This document shows, in pieces, positions 43,596-52,719 of a stretch of DNA of 64,000 bases (positions are counted from its first letter, which is position 1; each line of letters starts with the position of its first letter). A program made the translations under genes and the position numbers. The notes below the pieces were generated by a model that searched no databases, had not been told where the DNA came from, and worked only from the letters and a program-made list of their open reading frames with translations. This DNA is from Duganella sp. BJB476 (GTDB lineage: Bacteria; Pseudomonadota; Gammaproteobacteria; Burkholderiales; Burkholderiaceae_D), in NCBI RefSeq assembly GCF_003416895.1, contig NZ_QVIO01000001.1:930001-994000 (forward strand), read 5' to 3'.

Positions 43596-44474
43596 ATGTT
43601 CGAAGCAAAAATAAAGTCTGTTCAATGTCTGTCTCTGGCTGGTTTGCACCGCATGTCGTACAAGGAATGGGGAGACGAGAGCAACCCTAATGTGCTGCTG
43701 TGCGTGCACGGCGTGACCCGCGTCGGCGACGACTTCGACAACATGGCGCGCGCGCTGGCCAACGACTATCGCGTGATCTGCCCGGACATCGTCGGCCGTG
43801 GCCGCTCAGGCTGGCTGAAGAATCCGCAGCTGTACCGCGTTCCGCAATATGTTAGCGACATTGTCACCTTGCTGGCGCGCGTGCTGCCGGACGGTGAAGA
43901 GCAGACGGTCGACTGGTTCGGCACCTCGATGGGCGGCCTGATCGGCCTGGGCCTGGCCTCGCTGCCGGACAACCCGATCCGCAAGCTGATCCTCAACGAC
44001 ATCGGCCCGGTGCTGGCGCCGATGGCCTTGCAGCGCATCGGCGACTACATCGGCCAGGACCTGCGTTTCGACACCTTCGCCGAAGCGTCCAAGTTTATCC
44101 GCGACGTCTCGCTGACCTTCGGCCAGCACACCGAGGAGGAATGGCATAAACTGGCGAGCGACGTACTGCGCCAGGATAAAGACGGCAAGTGGGTACGCCA
44201 TTACGATATGGGACTGGCCTTGCCGTTCCGCTCCGCCACGCCGGAATCGGCCGCGGCCGATGAAGCGCTGCTGTGGTCCGCCTACGATGCGATCCGCTGC
44301 CCGACCTTGCTGGTGCGCGGCGCCGAGTCGGACCTGCTGTCGGCCGAGACGGCGGCGCTGATGACCCAGCGCGGCCCCAAGGCCACGCTGGTGGAAATCC
44401 CGGACGTTGGCCACGCGCCGACCTTTTTCCACGACGACCAGATCGCGATAGTAAAGCAATTCCTGTTGGGCTAA
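43596..44474 (+). CDS. alpha/beta-fold hydrolase
   Basis: A 292-aa serine hydrolase. The oxyanion-region segment is CVHGVTRVGDDFDNMARALA, the nucleophile elbow is GTSMGG, the likely acid is in GAESDLLS, and the catalytic His is in DVGHAPTFF. The core is complete with a helical cap. The substrate cannot be assigned. It is the first of three co-directional genes (hydrolase, RidA-family, relA) with gaps of 26 and 7 bases. Confidence 0.9.
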   Translation: MFEAKIKSVQCLSLAGLHRMSYKEWGDESNPNVLLCVHGVTRVGDDFDNMARALANDYRVICPDIVGRGRSGWLKNPQLYRVPQYVSDIVTLLARVLPDGEEQTVDWFGTSMGGLIGLGLASLPDNPIRKLILNDIGPVLAPMALQRIGDYIGQDLRFDTFAEASKFIRDVSLTFGQHTEEEWHKLASDVLRQDKDGKWVRHYDMGLALPFRSATPESAAADEALLWSAYDAIRCPTLLVRGAESDLLSAETAALMTQRGPKATLVEIPDVGHAPTFFHDDQIAIVKQFLLG

Positions 44475-44500
44475 ATTAAAGTAGAGTAAAGAAGACGAGT

Positions 44501-44851
44501 ATGGAAATCAAACGACTGCATGTAGGCAAACGCTTGTCCGAAGTGGCGATCCACAACGGCACCGTGTATCTGGCGGGCCAGATCGCCGACGACAAGACGC
44601 TGGACATTCAGGGCCAGACCCGCGAAGTGCTGGGTCATATCGACCGTCTACTGGCCGAGGCCGGCAGCGACAAAACCTGCATCCTCAGCACCACCATCTA
44701 CATCGCCGACCTGGCGGACTTCGCCGGCATGAACGAAGCGTGGGACGCCTGGGTGCCGAGCGGCCACACGCCGCCGCGCGCCACCGTGGAAGCCAAGCTG
44801 GCCGATCCGGCATGGCGGGTAGAAATCATCGTCGTCGCGGCGCAGCGCTAG
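44501..44851 (+). CDS. RidA/YjgF-family protein
   Basis: A 116-aa Rid-family protein; RidA hydrolyses reactive enamine/imine intermediates of PLP enzymes. The segment TVYLAGQIADDKTLDIQGQT and the C-terminal PPRATVEAKLADPAWRVEII keep the Arg that in RidA contacts the substrate carboxylate. The sequence differs enough from archetypal RidA to leave the subfamily open. It lies seven bases before relA. Confidence 0.9.
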   Translation: MEIKRLHVGKRLSEVAIHNGTVYLAGQIADDKTLDIQGQTREVLGHIDRLLAEAGSDKTCILSTTIYIADLADFAGMNEAWDAWVPSGHTPPRATVEAKLADPAWRVEIIVVAAQR

Positions 44852-44858
44852 GGGCATC

Positions 44859-47117
44859 ATGGTTTCCATCACCGCGCTCACGAGCGCAACGTCGGAGCAG
44901 TTGGTCCAGGGCCTGACGCCCGACGACAGCGCCCGCATGCTGTCGGCGCTGGACTTCGCCGGCGACGCCTATGGCGACAAGCTGTGCGCCAGCGGCCAGC
45001 CGGCGATTGACTTCGCGGTCGGCGTGGCCGGCACGCTGGCCTTCATGCGCACCGACGTCGAGACCCGCATCGCCGGCCTGATGTTCGAGCTGACCTTGCT
45101 CGACACCGCGCAGGCGCCCATCATCGAACCGCGTTTCGGCCAGGAGGTCAGCGACCTGGTGGCCGGCGTGCGCCAGCTGATACGGCTGCGCGAACTGACA
45201 CAGACCCAGGGCCAGGGCCAGCCGGGCGCCGTCGCGCGCGGCCGCAACGCCGCGCAGATGGCGGTGGCGCAGGTTGAAACGCTGCGCAAGATGCTGCTGG
45301 CGATGGCCTCCGACATGCGGGTGGTGCTGGTGCGCCTGGCGTCCTGCGTGACGACCTTGCGCTACTTCGCCGACATCAAGCTGTTCAACGACATGACCTG
45401 CGCCTACGGCCGCGAAACGCTGGACCTGTATGCGCCGCTGGCCAACCGGCTGGGGATCTGGCAGCTGAAGTGGGAGCTGGAAGACCTGTCGTTCCGCTTC
45501 ATCGAGCCGGAAGCGTACAAGCGCATCGCCAAGATGCTGGAAGAGAAGCGCATGATGCGCGAAGGCTTCGTCACCTCGGCGATCGAGCGGCTGCAATCGG
45601 AAATGGCGGCGGCCGGCATCCAGGCCGAAGTGTTCGGCCGTCCCAAGCACATCTACTCCATCTGGAGCAAGATGAAGGGCAAGGAGCTGGACTTCACCGA
45701 CCTGTACGATGTGCGCGCCTTCCGCGTGATCGTGGCCGACGTCAAGACCTGCTACACGGTGCTCGGCGTGGTGCATAACATCTGGACGCCGATCCCGAAG
45801 GAATTCGACGACTACATCTCGCGGCCGAAATCGAACGGCTACCAGTCGCTGCACACGGTGGTGACGGCTGAAGACGGCCGGCCGCTGGAGGTGCAGATCC
45901 GAACGCAGGAGATGCACAGCTTCGCCGAGTACGGCGTGGCGGCGCACTGGCGCTACAAGGAAGAGGGCGGCTCCAACTTCGCCGGCCAGAAGTACGATGA
46001 AAAGATCGCCTGGCTGCGCCAGCTGCTGGCCTGGAAGACCGACGTCGCCGACGCGGTGGTTGGGCAGGAAGAGCAGCAGCGCGAGTGGGTGGAGAAGCTC
46101 AAGTCCGCCGCGCTGGACGACCGCATCTTCGTGCTGACGCCGCAGGCGCGCGTGCTGGAACTGCCGGTCGGCGCCACGCCGGTCGACTTTGCGTACCACC
46201 TGCATAGCGATGTCGGTCACCGCTGCCGTGGCGCGCGCGTGGACGGCGTCATGGTGCCGCTGAACACGCCGCTGAAGAACGGCCAGACCTGCGAGATCAT
46301 CACCGCCAAGGGCGCGCCGGGGACGGCGGGCCCTTCGCGCGACTGGCTCAGCGACGAATACACGGTGGCCACGCGCACGCGCTCCAAGATCCGCGCCTGG
46401 TTCCACGCCATCGACATGCAGGAAACGCTGTCGCACGGCCGCGCGATGGTGGAGAAATCCCTGCAGCGCGAAGGCAAGACGGCGGTCAACCTGGAAGCGC
46501 TGGCCAACAAGCTGGGCTTCGCCAAGGTGGACGATCTGTTCCTGTCGGTGGGCAAGGATGAGTTCAGCCTGCGCCACGTCGAGCAGGCGCTGCACGACAC
46601 CGGCGAGCCGGCCGAGCCGGAAGACGCGGTGGTGCTGGGCAAGAGCAAGGCATCCAGCGTGGACCAGGGCGCCAAGTCGGGCGTGCTGGTGGTGGGTACG
46701 GACGGCTTGATGACGCAGCTGGCCAAGTGCTGCAAGCCGGCGCCGCCGGACGGCATCGTCGGCTTCGTCACGCGCGGCAAAGGGGTATCGATCCACCGCA
46801 CCACGTGCAAGAACTTCGCCGAGATGCGCGCCAAGGCGCCGGAGCGGGTGATTGTCACCGAGTGGGGGCGGGCGGTCTCGGACACGGTGTACCCGGTCGA
46901 TATCTTCATCCTGGCGGGCGACCGCCAGGGCCTGCTGCGCGACATTTCCGAGATCTTCTCGCGCGAGAAGATCAACGTCATCGGCGTCAACACGCAAAGC
47001 GCCAAAGGCTTCGCGCGCATGACCTTCACGGCGGAGATCGGCGCCACCGCGCAGCTGCAGAAAGCGCTGAACGCCATCGCCGAAGTGACCGGCGTGCAGG
47101 AAGCCCGCCGCGCTTAG
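44859..47117 (+). CDS. relA: GTP pyrophosphokinase RelA (monofunctional type)
   Basis: RelA, 752 aa, makes (p)ppGpp on stalled ribosomes. The HD hydrolase region is degenerate (GLMFELTLLDTAQ where HD enzymes have a His-Asp pair). The synthetase has GRPKHIYSIWSKMKGKELDF and the EXDD signature EFDD at residues 315-318, which marks synthetase-only RelA as opposed to RXKD in bifunctional Rel/SpoT. TGS (DRIFVLTPQARVLELPVGAT), a Cys-rich segment (AKCCKPAPPDGIVGFVTRGK) and a C-terminal ACT domain follow. Its stop overlaps the stop of the convergent CAT-like gene by four bases. Confidence 0.97.
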   Translation: MVSITALTSATSEQLVQGLTPDDSARMLSALDFAGDAYGDKLCASGQPAIDFAVGVAGTLAFMRTDVETRIAGLMFELTLLDTAQAPIIEPRFGQEVSDLVAGVRQLIRLRELTQTQGQGQPGAVARGRNAAQMAVAQVETLRKMLLAMASDMRVVLVRLASCVTTLRYFADIKLFNDMTCAYGRETLDLYAPLANRLGIWQLKWELEDLSFRFIEPEAYKRIAKMLEEKRMMREGFVTSAIERLQSEMAAAGIQAEVFGRPKHIYSIWSKMKGKELDFTDLYDVRAFRVIVADVKTCYTVLGVVHNIWTPIPKEFDDYISRPKSNGYQSLHTVVTAEDGRPLEVQIRTQEMHSFAEYGVAAHWRYKEEGGSNFAGQKYDEKIAWLRQLLAWKTDVADAVVGQEEQQREWVEKLKSAALDDRIFVLTPQARVLELPVGATPVDFAYHLHSDVGHRCRGARVDGVMVPLNTPLKNGQTCEIITAKGAPGTAGPSRDWLSDEYTVATRTRSKIRAWFHAIDMQETLSHGRAMVEKSLQREGKTAVNLEALANKLGFAKVDDLFLSVGKDEFSLRHVEQALHDTGEPAEPEDAVVLGKSKASSVDQGAKSGVLVVGTDGLMTQLAKCCKPAPPDGIVGFVTRGKGVSIHRTTCKNFAEMRAKAPERVIVTEWGRAVSDTVYPVDIFILAGDRQGLLRDISEIFSREKINVIGVNTQSAKGFARMTFTAEIGATAQLQKALNAIAEVTGVQEARRA

Positions 47118-47755
47118 CCGATAATGGTTGCCACGCGTGCTGCAATGGCCTGAGCCAGCAGATGCACGTGGTAACCGTCGACGAAGCCGTGGTGGGCCAG
47201 TACCGACATGTTCACCATGAGTTTGCCATCGTCGCGCGGATCGCTGAAGCGGCCCCACGCCACCGATGGAATGTCGTAGCTCTTATGATGGTAGATCGGA
47301 TGCTCGATCGCCACCAGCTTCAGCCACGGCATGCAGGTGATGTGGATGTTGCGTTTCTTTTCCATCGGGCTCAAGGCCTCGGTGGTGTTGACCAGCACGT
47401 CGCTGGCTTCGGCGAACTGCTTCGCCTCCACGCTGCGCGCCACGAACTCCTGCAGATCCGACGAGCGCGTGAAGCGCGCGAAATTCACGTTCTTATCCTG
47501 ATTGAGCACCGTGTACGAGGCCATGAAGTCGTCGATCTTGATGACTTCGCCTTCGTAGATGCGGTACATGAAGTTGTCGATCTCCTTGAGCGAATTCAGC
47601 ACGCAGTACAGGAAGACGTGGAACGGCGGCAGCTGCTGCGCCATGCAGAACGGCCGAAAGTCCGGCACCTCCAATTCAAAGCTCAGATTGACCAGCGGAT
47701 TTTCAAATGAAGCAAAGGCGTTGTAGCGGTCGCGGCGTTTTTCAAAATTTTGCAT
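47114..47755 (-). CDS. chloramphenicol acetyltransferase-family protein
   Basis: A 213-aa CAT-like acyltransferase. The catalytic motif HHGFVDGYH (His at about 189, structural Asp at 193) matches HHxxxDGxH. The N-terminal RRDRYNAFASFENPLVNLSF, SYTVLNQ and MPWLKLVAIEH also align with CAT. Around the last segment classical CAT has PWVSFTSF; here no Ser is present, so the oxyanion-stabilising Ser is missing by eye and the true acceptor may not be chloramphenicol. The ATG at 47755 is chosen by alignment; the ribosome site is weak. Confidence 0.9.
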   Translation of the reverse strand: MQNFEKRRDRYNAFASFENPLVNLSFELEVPDFRPFCMAQQLPPFHVFLYCVLNSLKEIDNFMYRIYEGEVIKIDDFMASYTVLNQDKNVNFARFTRSSDLQEFVARSVEAKQFAEASDVLVNTTEALSPMEKKRNIHITCMPWLKLVAIEHPIYHHKSYDIPSVAWGRFSDPRDDGKLMVNMSVLAHHGFVDGYHVHLLAQAIAARVATIIG

Positions 47756-47774
47756 GTAGTTGGATCTGGTTGAA

Positions 47775-48311
47775 TTATTGGATGCCGCTGCAGTCGTCGC
47801 GCAGCCAGCGTGCGCTGATGGTGGCCATAGGCGCATCTATCGAGTACGCCTTTTCGCCATAGTAAGTGAATGTGCTTGTTGAGATGTGTGCAGGATCGCC
47901 GTCCTTGCATGTCATGACCACGACGGTGACGCCGTCGCCTTGTTGCGTGACCGTGCGCTGGCAGTTTGCTTTCTGCTCCAGCTGCGCGGCGGCTAGGCGC
48001 GCGGCTTCCTTGGCTGTCATGCATTGCTGCGCACTCATCACGCCATCGGGCTTGCTCAGGCGAAGATCGACGCCGGCCGTCGCCATTTCTTTTTCAATTG
48101 CCGCACGCCTTTCCTCCGGCATGGCCGCAAGCTTGGCCTTGGTCTGGCGATTGCTTTCATCCAGCATCCGCACGACGTCGCTATTTGCTCCGGCATATAC
48201 AGGTTTTGGCGTCACCCATTGTTCCCACACGCCGGGGCGCGGAGCCTGCTGGGCGTATGCGGGATGGGCGATCAGCAGTGCGGCGCACAGCATGCATTTG
48301 TTGGTGAACAT
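47775..48311 (-). CDS. DUF3617-like secreted protein
   Basis: A 178-aa protein with a signal peptide (MFTNKCMLCAALLIAHPAYA). The mature part begins with PGVWEQW and later has MSAQQCMTAKEAARLAAAQL, then CQRTVTQQGDGVTVVVMTCK, the Cys-pair layout of DUF3617 proteins. The function is unknown. The ATG at 48311 has AAGGA seven bases upstream. It is ten bases downstream of the metal-exporter gene. Confidence 0.8.
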   Translation of the reverse strand: MFTNKCMLCAALLIAHPAYAQQAPRPGVWEQWVTPKPVYAGANSDVVRMLDESNRQTKAKLAAMPEERRAAIEKEMATAGVDLRLSKPDGVMSAQQCMTAKEAARLAAAQLEQKANCQRTVTQQGDGVTVVVMTCKDGDPAHISTSTFTYYGEKAYSIDAPMATISARWLRDDCSGIQ

Positions 48312-48321
48312 GGTGCGTTCC

Positions 48322-49272
48322 TTACGGGGGATTGGTGTCGACTTCCGCTTGCAGCGTGATGTGGTCGATGCCATGCTTTTCCAGCAACATGGCCTTGATG
48401 GCTTGCAGGATGGCGGGCCAGTGGGCCAGGTCGGTGATTTCCACGTGGCCGATCAGTGCCGGATGGCCTGGCGACATATCCCATACATGCAGGTCGTGCA
48501 CCGAGCAGACGCCGTCAATTTTTTCCAGGTCGGCGCCGACTTTCAGATAGTCGATCTGCTCCGGCACGCCGCCCATCAAGCAGTGATAGGACTCGCGCAA
48601 CACGTCGATGGTGGACTTCAAAATCAGCAGCGCGACAAAGATCGACAGCAGCGGATCGATCTGCATCCAGCCGGTGTAGTAGATGACGGCGCCGGCGATG
48701 AGCGCGGCCACCGAGCCCAACAGGTCGCCGATCACATTGACCAGCGCGGCGCGCGTATTCATATTGCTGTCGCCGCGCGACAGCATATAAGCCAGCACGA
48801 GATTGATCAGCAGGCCGATGCCGGCGACGATGAACACGGTGCCGCCTTGCACCTGCTCCGGCTTGGAGAAGCGCTGCGCCGCCTCAAACACGATCCAGCC
48901 GACCAATAGCAACAGCACCAGGCTGTTGACGAAAGCCGCCAGCGCCTCGGCGCGGCCGAAGCCGAACGAGTGGCGCGCCGACGGCGGCCGCTTGGCGATC
49001 AGTTGCGCCAGCAGCGCCAGGCCCAGCGCGGCGGCGTCCGTGACCATGTGGCCGGCGTCGGAAATCAGCGCCAGCGAGTTGGACATGAAGCCGGTAATGA
49101 CCTCGACCACGGCAAATCCCAGCGTCAGCACCAGCGACCACGCCAGCACCGACTGGCTGCGTTGCACATTAAAGTGGGCATGTTCGGCATCGCCGTCACG
49201 GTGTTCGTGCAGGTGGGCGGAAGGAGAGGGAGGCAGCTCTACGCTAGTGTTGGCGCGGGTTTCGGCTTGCAT
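48322..49272 (-). CDS. cation diffusion facilitator (CzcD/ZitB-like) metal exporter
   Basis: A 316-aa inner-membrane CDF transporter with six predicted helices and a His-rich N-terminus (HLHEHRDGDAEHAH). The TM2 metal site is in LISDAGHMVTDAAAL (HxxxD). In TM5, where Zn exporters of this type have HxxxD, this protein has NVIGD (Asn in place of His). The cytoplasmic C-terminal domain (CSVHDLHVWDMSPGHPALIG) is present. The altered TM5 site may change selectivity. The ATG at 49272 is used; the upstream in-frame extension has no signature. Confidence 0.93.
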   Translation of the reverse strand: MQAETRANTSVELPPSPSAHLHEHRDGDAEHAHFNVQRSQSVLAWSLVLTLGFAVVEVITGFMSNSLALISDAGHMVTDAAALGLALLAQLIAKRPPSARHSFGFGRAEALAAFVNSLVLLLLVGWIVFEAAQRFSKPEQVQGGTVFIVAGIGLLINLVLAYMLSRGDSNMNTRAALVNVIGDLLGSVAALIAGAVIYYTGWMQIDPLLSIFVALLILKSTIDVLRESYHCLMGGVPEQIDYLKVGADLEKIDGVCSVHDLHVWDMSPGHPALIGHVEITDLAHWPAILQAIKAMLLEKHGIDHITLQAEVDTNPP

Positions 49273-49374
49273 GGGCTTCTTGTTGTGGTGGGAACTGCCA
49301 TAGTTTAAAGGATGTCGATGACTCGCGTATTGCGGCCTCATAGTGCATTTTGTAAATGTTTCCGATTTATGCCC

Positions 49375-49403
49375 TTGTTTTTCTCCGAATCGCTCTCTAT
49401 AAT
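49375..49403 (+). promoter_or_regulatory. sigma-70 promoter of the tRNA-Val pair
   Basis: TTGTTT at 49375-49380, a 17-base spacer and a perfect TATAAT at 49398-49403. Transcription would start near 49410, a few bases before the first tRNA. Confidence 0.85.
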
Positions 49404-49413
49404 GCTGGTCTTC

Positions 49414-49490
49414 GGGCGGTTAGTTCAGCTGGTTAGAATACTTGGTCGACATCCAAGGGGTCGCAGATTCGAATTCTGCACCGCCCACCA
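49414..49490 (+). tRNA. tRNA-Val (GAC), first copy
   Basis: A 77-base cloverleaf with encoded CCA. The acceptor stem GGGCGGT/ACCGCCC, D stem, anticodon stem CTTGG/CCAAG and T stem GCAGA/TCTGC all pair. The anticodon loop TCGACAT gives GAC (Val, GUC codons). Position 33, nearly always U, is C here. It is followed after 57 bases by an identical copy. Confidence 0.93.
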
Positions 49491-49547
49491 GATTACGTAG
49501 CACAGTAGTAAAAACGCAGTAAAATAGCAGTATTGAGTAGTACCCCC

Positions 49548-49624
49548 GGGCGGTTAGTTCAGCTGGTTAGAATACTTGGTCGACATCCAAGGGGTCGCAG
49601 ATTCGAATTCTGCACCGCCCACCA
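49548..49624 (+). tRNA. tRNA-Val (GAC), second identical copy
   Basis: Identical over all 77 bases to the copy at 49414-49490, including C33 and the encoded CCA. The 57-base spacer has no promoter of its own that I can see, so the two are likely processed from one transcript ending at the terminator at 49732. Confidence 0.93.
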
Positions 49625-49731
49625 GAACATGTAAGAGCGAGAAAGGCAATCCGGTTATGACACCGCGAACTACTACCAAGCTTTGGGAGTGACGCTAGTC
49701 GATCGGGATTCTTTTGCTAAAAAAAAGAGAA

Positions 49732-49756
49732 AACGCGGCTAGCCCGCGTTTTTTTT
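49732..49756 (+). terminator. intrinsic terminator between tRNA-Val genes and thrS
   Basis: AACGCGG, five bases, CCGCGTT followed by eight T, preceded by an A-rich run. It separates the tRNA transcript from thrS, which begins 66 bases later. Confidence 0.88.
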
Positions 49757-49822
49757 CGTCCGCGTTTTTATTATCATTCTTTTGTACCACTACCTGGCGC
49801 CCGCGCCGAAATGGAGATCGTT

Positions 49823-51730
49823 ATGCTTTCAGTTCGCCTTCCTGATGGTTCTGCCCGTGAATTCGACGGCCCAGTCACCGTTGCACAAGTGGCGACCAGC
49901 ATCGCTACCAGCCTGGGCAAGGCCGCGCTGGCCGGCAAGGTTGATGGCAAAGTGGTGGACACCTCTTTCCTGATCGAGAAAAATTCCGATCTGGCCATCA
50001 TCACCGATAAAGACCCTGAAGGTCTGGATGTGATCCGTCACTCGACCGCCCACTTGCTGGCCTACGCCGTCAAGGAGCTGTTCCCTGATGCGCAAGTGAC
50101 CATCGGCCCGGTCATCGAAAACGGTTTCTACTACGACTTCTCGTACAAGCGTCCGTTCACGCCTGACGACCTGGTCGCCATCGAAAAGAAAATGGCCGAG
50201 CTGGCCAAGAAGGATGAGCCGGTCACCCGCAAGGTGCTGCCGCGCGACGAAGCCGTCGCCTACTTCAAGTCCATCGGCGAAGCCTACAAGGCCGAGATCA
50301 TCTCGTCGATTCCTGCCGACCAGGATGTGTCGCTGTACACCGAAGGCAGCTTCACCGACCTGTGTCGCGGCCCGCACGTGCCGTCGACCGGCAAGCTGAA
50401 AGTATTCAAGCTGATGAAGCTGGCCGGCGCCTACTGGCGCGGCGACAGCAAGAACGAAATGCTGCAGCGTGTCTACGGCACCGCCTGGGTCAAGAAGGAA
50501 GATCAAGAACAATACCTGTTCCAGCTGGAAGAGGCGGAAAAGCGCGACCACCGCAAGCTGGGCAAGCAGCTGGACTTCTTCCACTTCCAGGACGAAGCGC
50601 CGGGCCTGGTGTTCTGGCATCCGAAGGGCTGGACCATCTGGCAGCAGGTTGAGCAATATATGCGCAACAAGTACCAGGTCAACGGCTACCAGGAAGTCAA
50701 GGCGCCGCAGATCCTGGACTCCAGCCTGTGGGGCAAGACCGGCCACTGGGACAACTACCGCGAAAACATGTTCGTGACGGAGTCGGAAAACCGCTCCTAC
50801 GCGCTGAAGCCGATGAACTGCCCGGGCCACGTGCAGATCTTCAATAGCAATATGCGTTCGTACCGCGACCTGCCGCTGCGCTACGGCGAGTTCGGCCAGT
50901 GCCACCGCAACGAGCCATCGGGCGCGCTGCACGGCATCATGCGCGTGCGCGGCTTCACCCAGGATGACGGCCACATCTTCTGCACCGAAGAGCAGATCGA
51001 GCCGGAAGTGGTGGCTTTCCACACGCAAGCGATGGAAGTCTACAAGGACTTCGACTTCAACAACATCGAAGTCAAGCTGGCGCTGCGTCCGGACAACCGC
51101 ATCGGCACCGATGAAGTGTGGGACGAGGCCGAGGACGCGCTGCGTTCGGGCCTGCGCGCCTGCGGCGTGACCTGGACCGAATTGCCGGGCGAGGGTGCGT
51201 TCTACGGTCCGAAGATCGAGTACCACCTGAAGGATTCGCTGGGTCGCCCATGGCAGGTCGGCACGATGCAGGTCGACTTCTTCATGCCTGAGCGCCTGGG
51301 CGCCGAATACGTCGCGGCCGACAACAGCCGTCAGGTGCCGGTCATGCTGCACCGTGCGATCGTCGGTTCGATGGAGCGCTTCATCGGCATCCTGATCGAG
51401 AACTACGCGGGCGCCTTGCCGGCATGGTTGGCGCCGGTGCAGGTATCGGTGTTGAACATCTCCGATGCGCAGGCCGAATATGTGGCGCAAGTGGCTGAAA
51501 AGCTGCGCCGGAGCGGGTTCCGCGTGCAGACCGATTTGCGCAACGAGAAAATAACCTATAAAATACGCGAACATTCCGTCCAAAAACTGCCCTACATCCT
51601 TGTAGTTGGCGATAAAGAGCGGGATGCCAATACCGTGGCTGTGCGGGCACGGGGCAATGTCGATTTGGGCGTCATGTCCATCGATGCCCTGATCGAGCGA
51701 CTTCAGCAAGACGTCGCCAACAAAGCCTGA
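49823..51730 (+). CDS. thrS: threonyl-tRNA synthetase
   Basis: ThrRS, 635 aa, a class II synthetase that charges tRNA-Thr and edits Ser. The TGS domain ([20 protein letters not shown]) is followed by the editing domain ([20 protein letters not shown]), catalytic motifs 1-3 (with [29 protein letters not shown] and [14 protein letters not shown]) and an anticodon-binding domain. The zinc ligands Cys (MNCPGH) and His are visible. The ATG at 49823 has GGAG six bases upstream and is preferred to an ATG four codons earlier. Confidence 0.98.
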   Translation: MLSVRLPDGSAREFDGPVTVAQVATSIATSLGKAALAGKVDGKVVDTSFLIEKNSDLAIITDKDPEGLDVIRHSTAHLLAYAVKELFPDAQVTIGPVIENGFYYDFSYKRPFTPDDLVAIEKKMAELAKKDEPVTRKVLPRDEAVAYFKSIGEAYKAEIISSIPADQDVSLYTEGSFTDLCRGPHVPSTGKLKVFKLMKLAGAYWRGDSKNEMLQRVYGTAWVKKEDQEQYLFQLEEAEKRDHRKLGKQLDFFHFQDEAPGLVFWHPKGWTIWQQVEQYMRNKYQVNGYQEVKAPQILDSSLWGKTGHWDNYRENMFVTESENRSYALKPMNCPGHVQIFNSNMRSYRDLPLRYGEFGQCHRNEPSGALHGIMRVRGFTQDDGHIFCTEEQIEPEVVAFHTQAMEVYKDFDFNNIEVKLALRPDNRIGTDEVWDEAEDALRSGLRACGVTWTELPGEGAFYGPKIEYHLKDSLGRPWQVGTMQVDFFMPERLGAEYVAADNSRQVPVMLHRAIVGSMERFIGILIENYAGALPAWLAPVQVSVLNISDAQAEYVAQVAEKLRRSGFRVQTDLRNEKITYKIREHSVQKLPYILVVGDKERDANTVAVRARGNVDLGVMSIDALIERLQQDVANKA

Positions 51731-51767
51731 TCGCACAGTTCTTCATTAGATTTTAAAAGGAATCACC

Positions 51768-52289
51768 ATAGCTACTGACAAGTCGCATCGCATCAATGGC
51801 GAAATCACTGCCCCTGAAATGCGTTTAAGTGGGGTCGATAACGAGCCTCTCGGTATCGTGACTTTGGCCGAAGCCTTCCGCCTGGCGGAAGAAGCAAACG
51901 TCGACCTGGTCGAGATCGCGCCTACCGCGGTCCCGCCGGTCTGCCGTTTGATGGACTACGGCAAATTCAAGTATTCGGAGCAGAAGAAGGCTCACGAAGC
52001 GAAATTGAAGCAGAAAATCATCGCCGTGAAGGAAGTCAAATTCCGTCCGGGCACCGATGACGGCGACTACAATATCAAGCTGCGTAACCTCATCAAGTTC
52101 CTCGATGAAGGCGATAAAACCAAGATCACGCTGCGTTTCCGCGGTCGTGAGATGGCGCACCAGGATATTGGCTTCCGTATGCTGGAACGCCTGAAGGCCG
52201 ATCTGGAGCCGTACGGCCAGGTCGAGCAGTTCCCGAAGATGGAAGGCCGCCAGATGATCATGGTCCTTTCGCCTAAGAAAAAGAAGTAA
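51768..52289 (+). CDS. infC: translation initiation factor IF-3, AUA start
   Basis: IF-3, 173 aa. The coding frame runs upstream of the first ATG (51819) through conserved N-terminal sequence ([20 protein letters not shown]) to an ATA codon at 51768, which has AAAAGGA about seven bases upstream. No ATG, GTG or TTG gives the conserved N-terminus. infC is known for a rare start codon (AUU in E. coli) that lets IF-3 repress its own translation. The remainder ([20 protein letters not shown], then [20 protein letters not shown]) is typical. Confidence 0.95.
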   Translation: MATDKSHRINGEITAPEMRLSGVDNEPLGIVTLAEAFRLAEEANVDLVEIAPTAVPPVCRLMDYGKFKYSEQKKAHEAKLKQKIIAVKEVKFRPGTDDGDYNIKLRNLIKFLDEGDKTKITLRFRGREMAHQDIGFRMLERLKADLEPYGQVEQFPKMEGRQMIMVLSPKKKK

Positions 52290-52312
52290 TCTTGCTTTAA
52301 GAGCAAATGCAG

Positions 52313-52340
52313 GGGGCGCTGAGGCGCCCCTTGTAATTTG
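52313..52340 (+). terminator. GC hairpin after infC, possible weak terminator
   Basis: GGGGCGC, TGAG, GCGCCCC (52313-52330), a perfect seven-pair stem followed by a T-rich but interrupted tail (TTGTAATTT). It may partly separate infC from rpmI-rplT. Confidence 0.55.
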
Positions 52341-52365
52341 TGGTGCAGAATTGCAGCAACTGGTC

Positions 52366-52371
52366 TATAAT
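52366..52371 (+). promoter_or_regulatory. TATAAT -10 element upstream of rpmI
   Basis: A perfect TATAAT in the 211-base gap between infC and rpmI. A weak -35 (GTGCAG) lies 17 bases upstream. The following 120-base leader would be available for ribosomal-protein L20 autoregulation, known for this operon in other bacteria, but I cannot define a binding structure. Confidence 0.55.
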
Positions 52372-52500
52372 TGCCCGCTGTTGTAATGTAGTGGACTCGC
52401 ATCTGCTGCAAAAACAAGTGAAAGCAGGCATCTAAGTGTGACGTAGTGTCGCCACCTGCAATCCTGTTTGATATGGAGCTACCCAGAAGGGTAGATTGCT

Positions 52501-52698
52501 ATGCCAAAAATGAAAACCAAAAGCTCCGCGAAAAAACGTTTTCGCGTGCGTCCAGGTGGTACTGTTAAGAGTGGTCACGCTTTCAAGCGCCACATTCTGA
52601 CCAAGAAGACCACCAAATCGAAGCGCCAACTGCGCGGTATCACGAACGTTGATGCGTCTGACGTGAAGTCCGTCATGCGCATGATGCCAACCGCTTAA
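52501..52698 (+). CDS. rpmI: 50S ribosomal protein L35
   Basis: L35, 65 aa, basic: [20 protein letters not shown], then [20 protein letters not shown]. It lies before rplT, as in nearly all bacteria. AGAAGGG provides the ribosome site. Confidence 0.98.
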   Translation: MPKMKTKSSAKKRFRVRPGGTVKSGHAFKRHILTKKTTKSKRQLRGITNVDASDVKSVMRMMPTA

Positions 52699-52719
52699 TC
52701 TCACAACTAAGGAGTTACT

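Noticed and set aside
44826..47258. An 810-codon open frame antisense to relA
   Set aside because: Runs entirely through relA and its neighbours with shadow composition and no motif.
49414..49490. Reading as tRNA-Asp because the D-arm resembles tRNA-Asp
   Set aside because: The 7-base loop between CTTGG and CCAAG gives anticodon GAC, not GTC; the acceptor stem is not that of tRNA-Asp.
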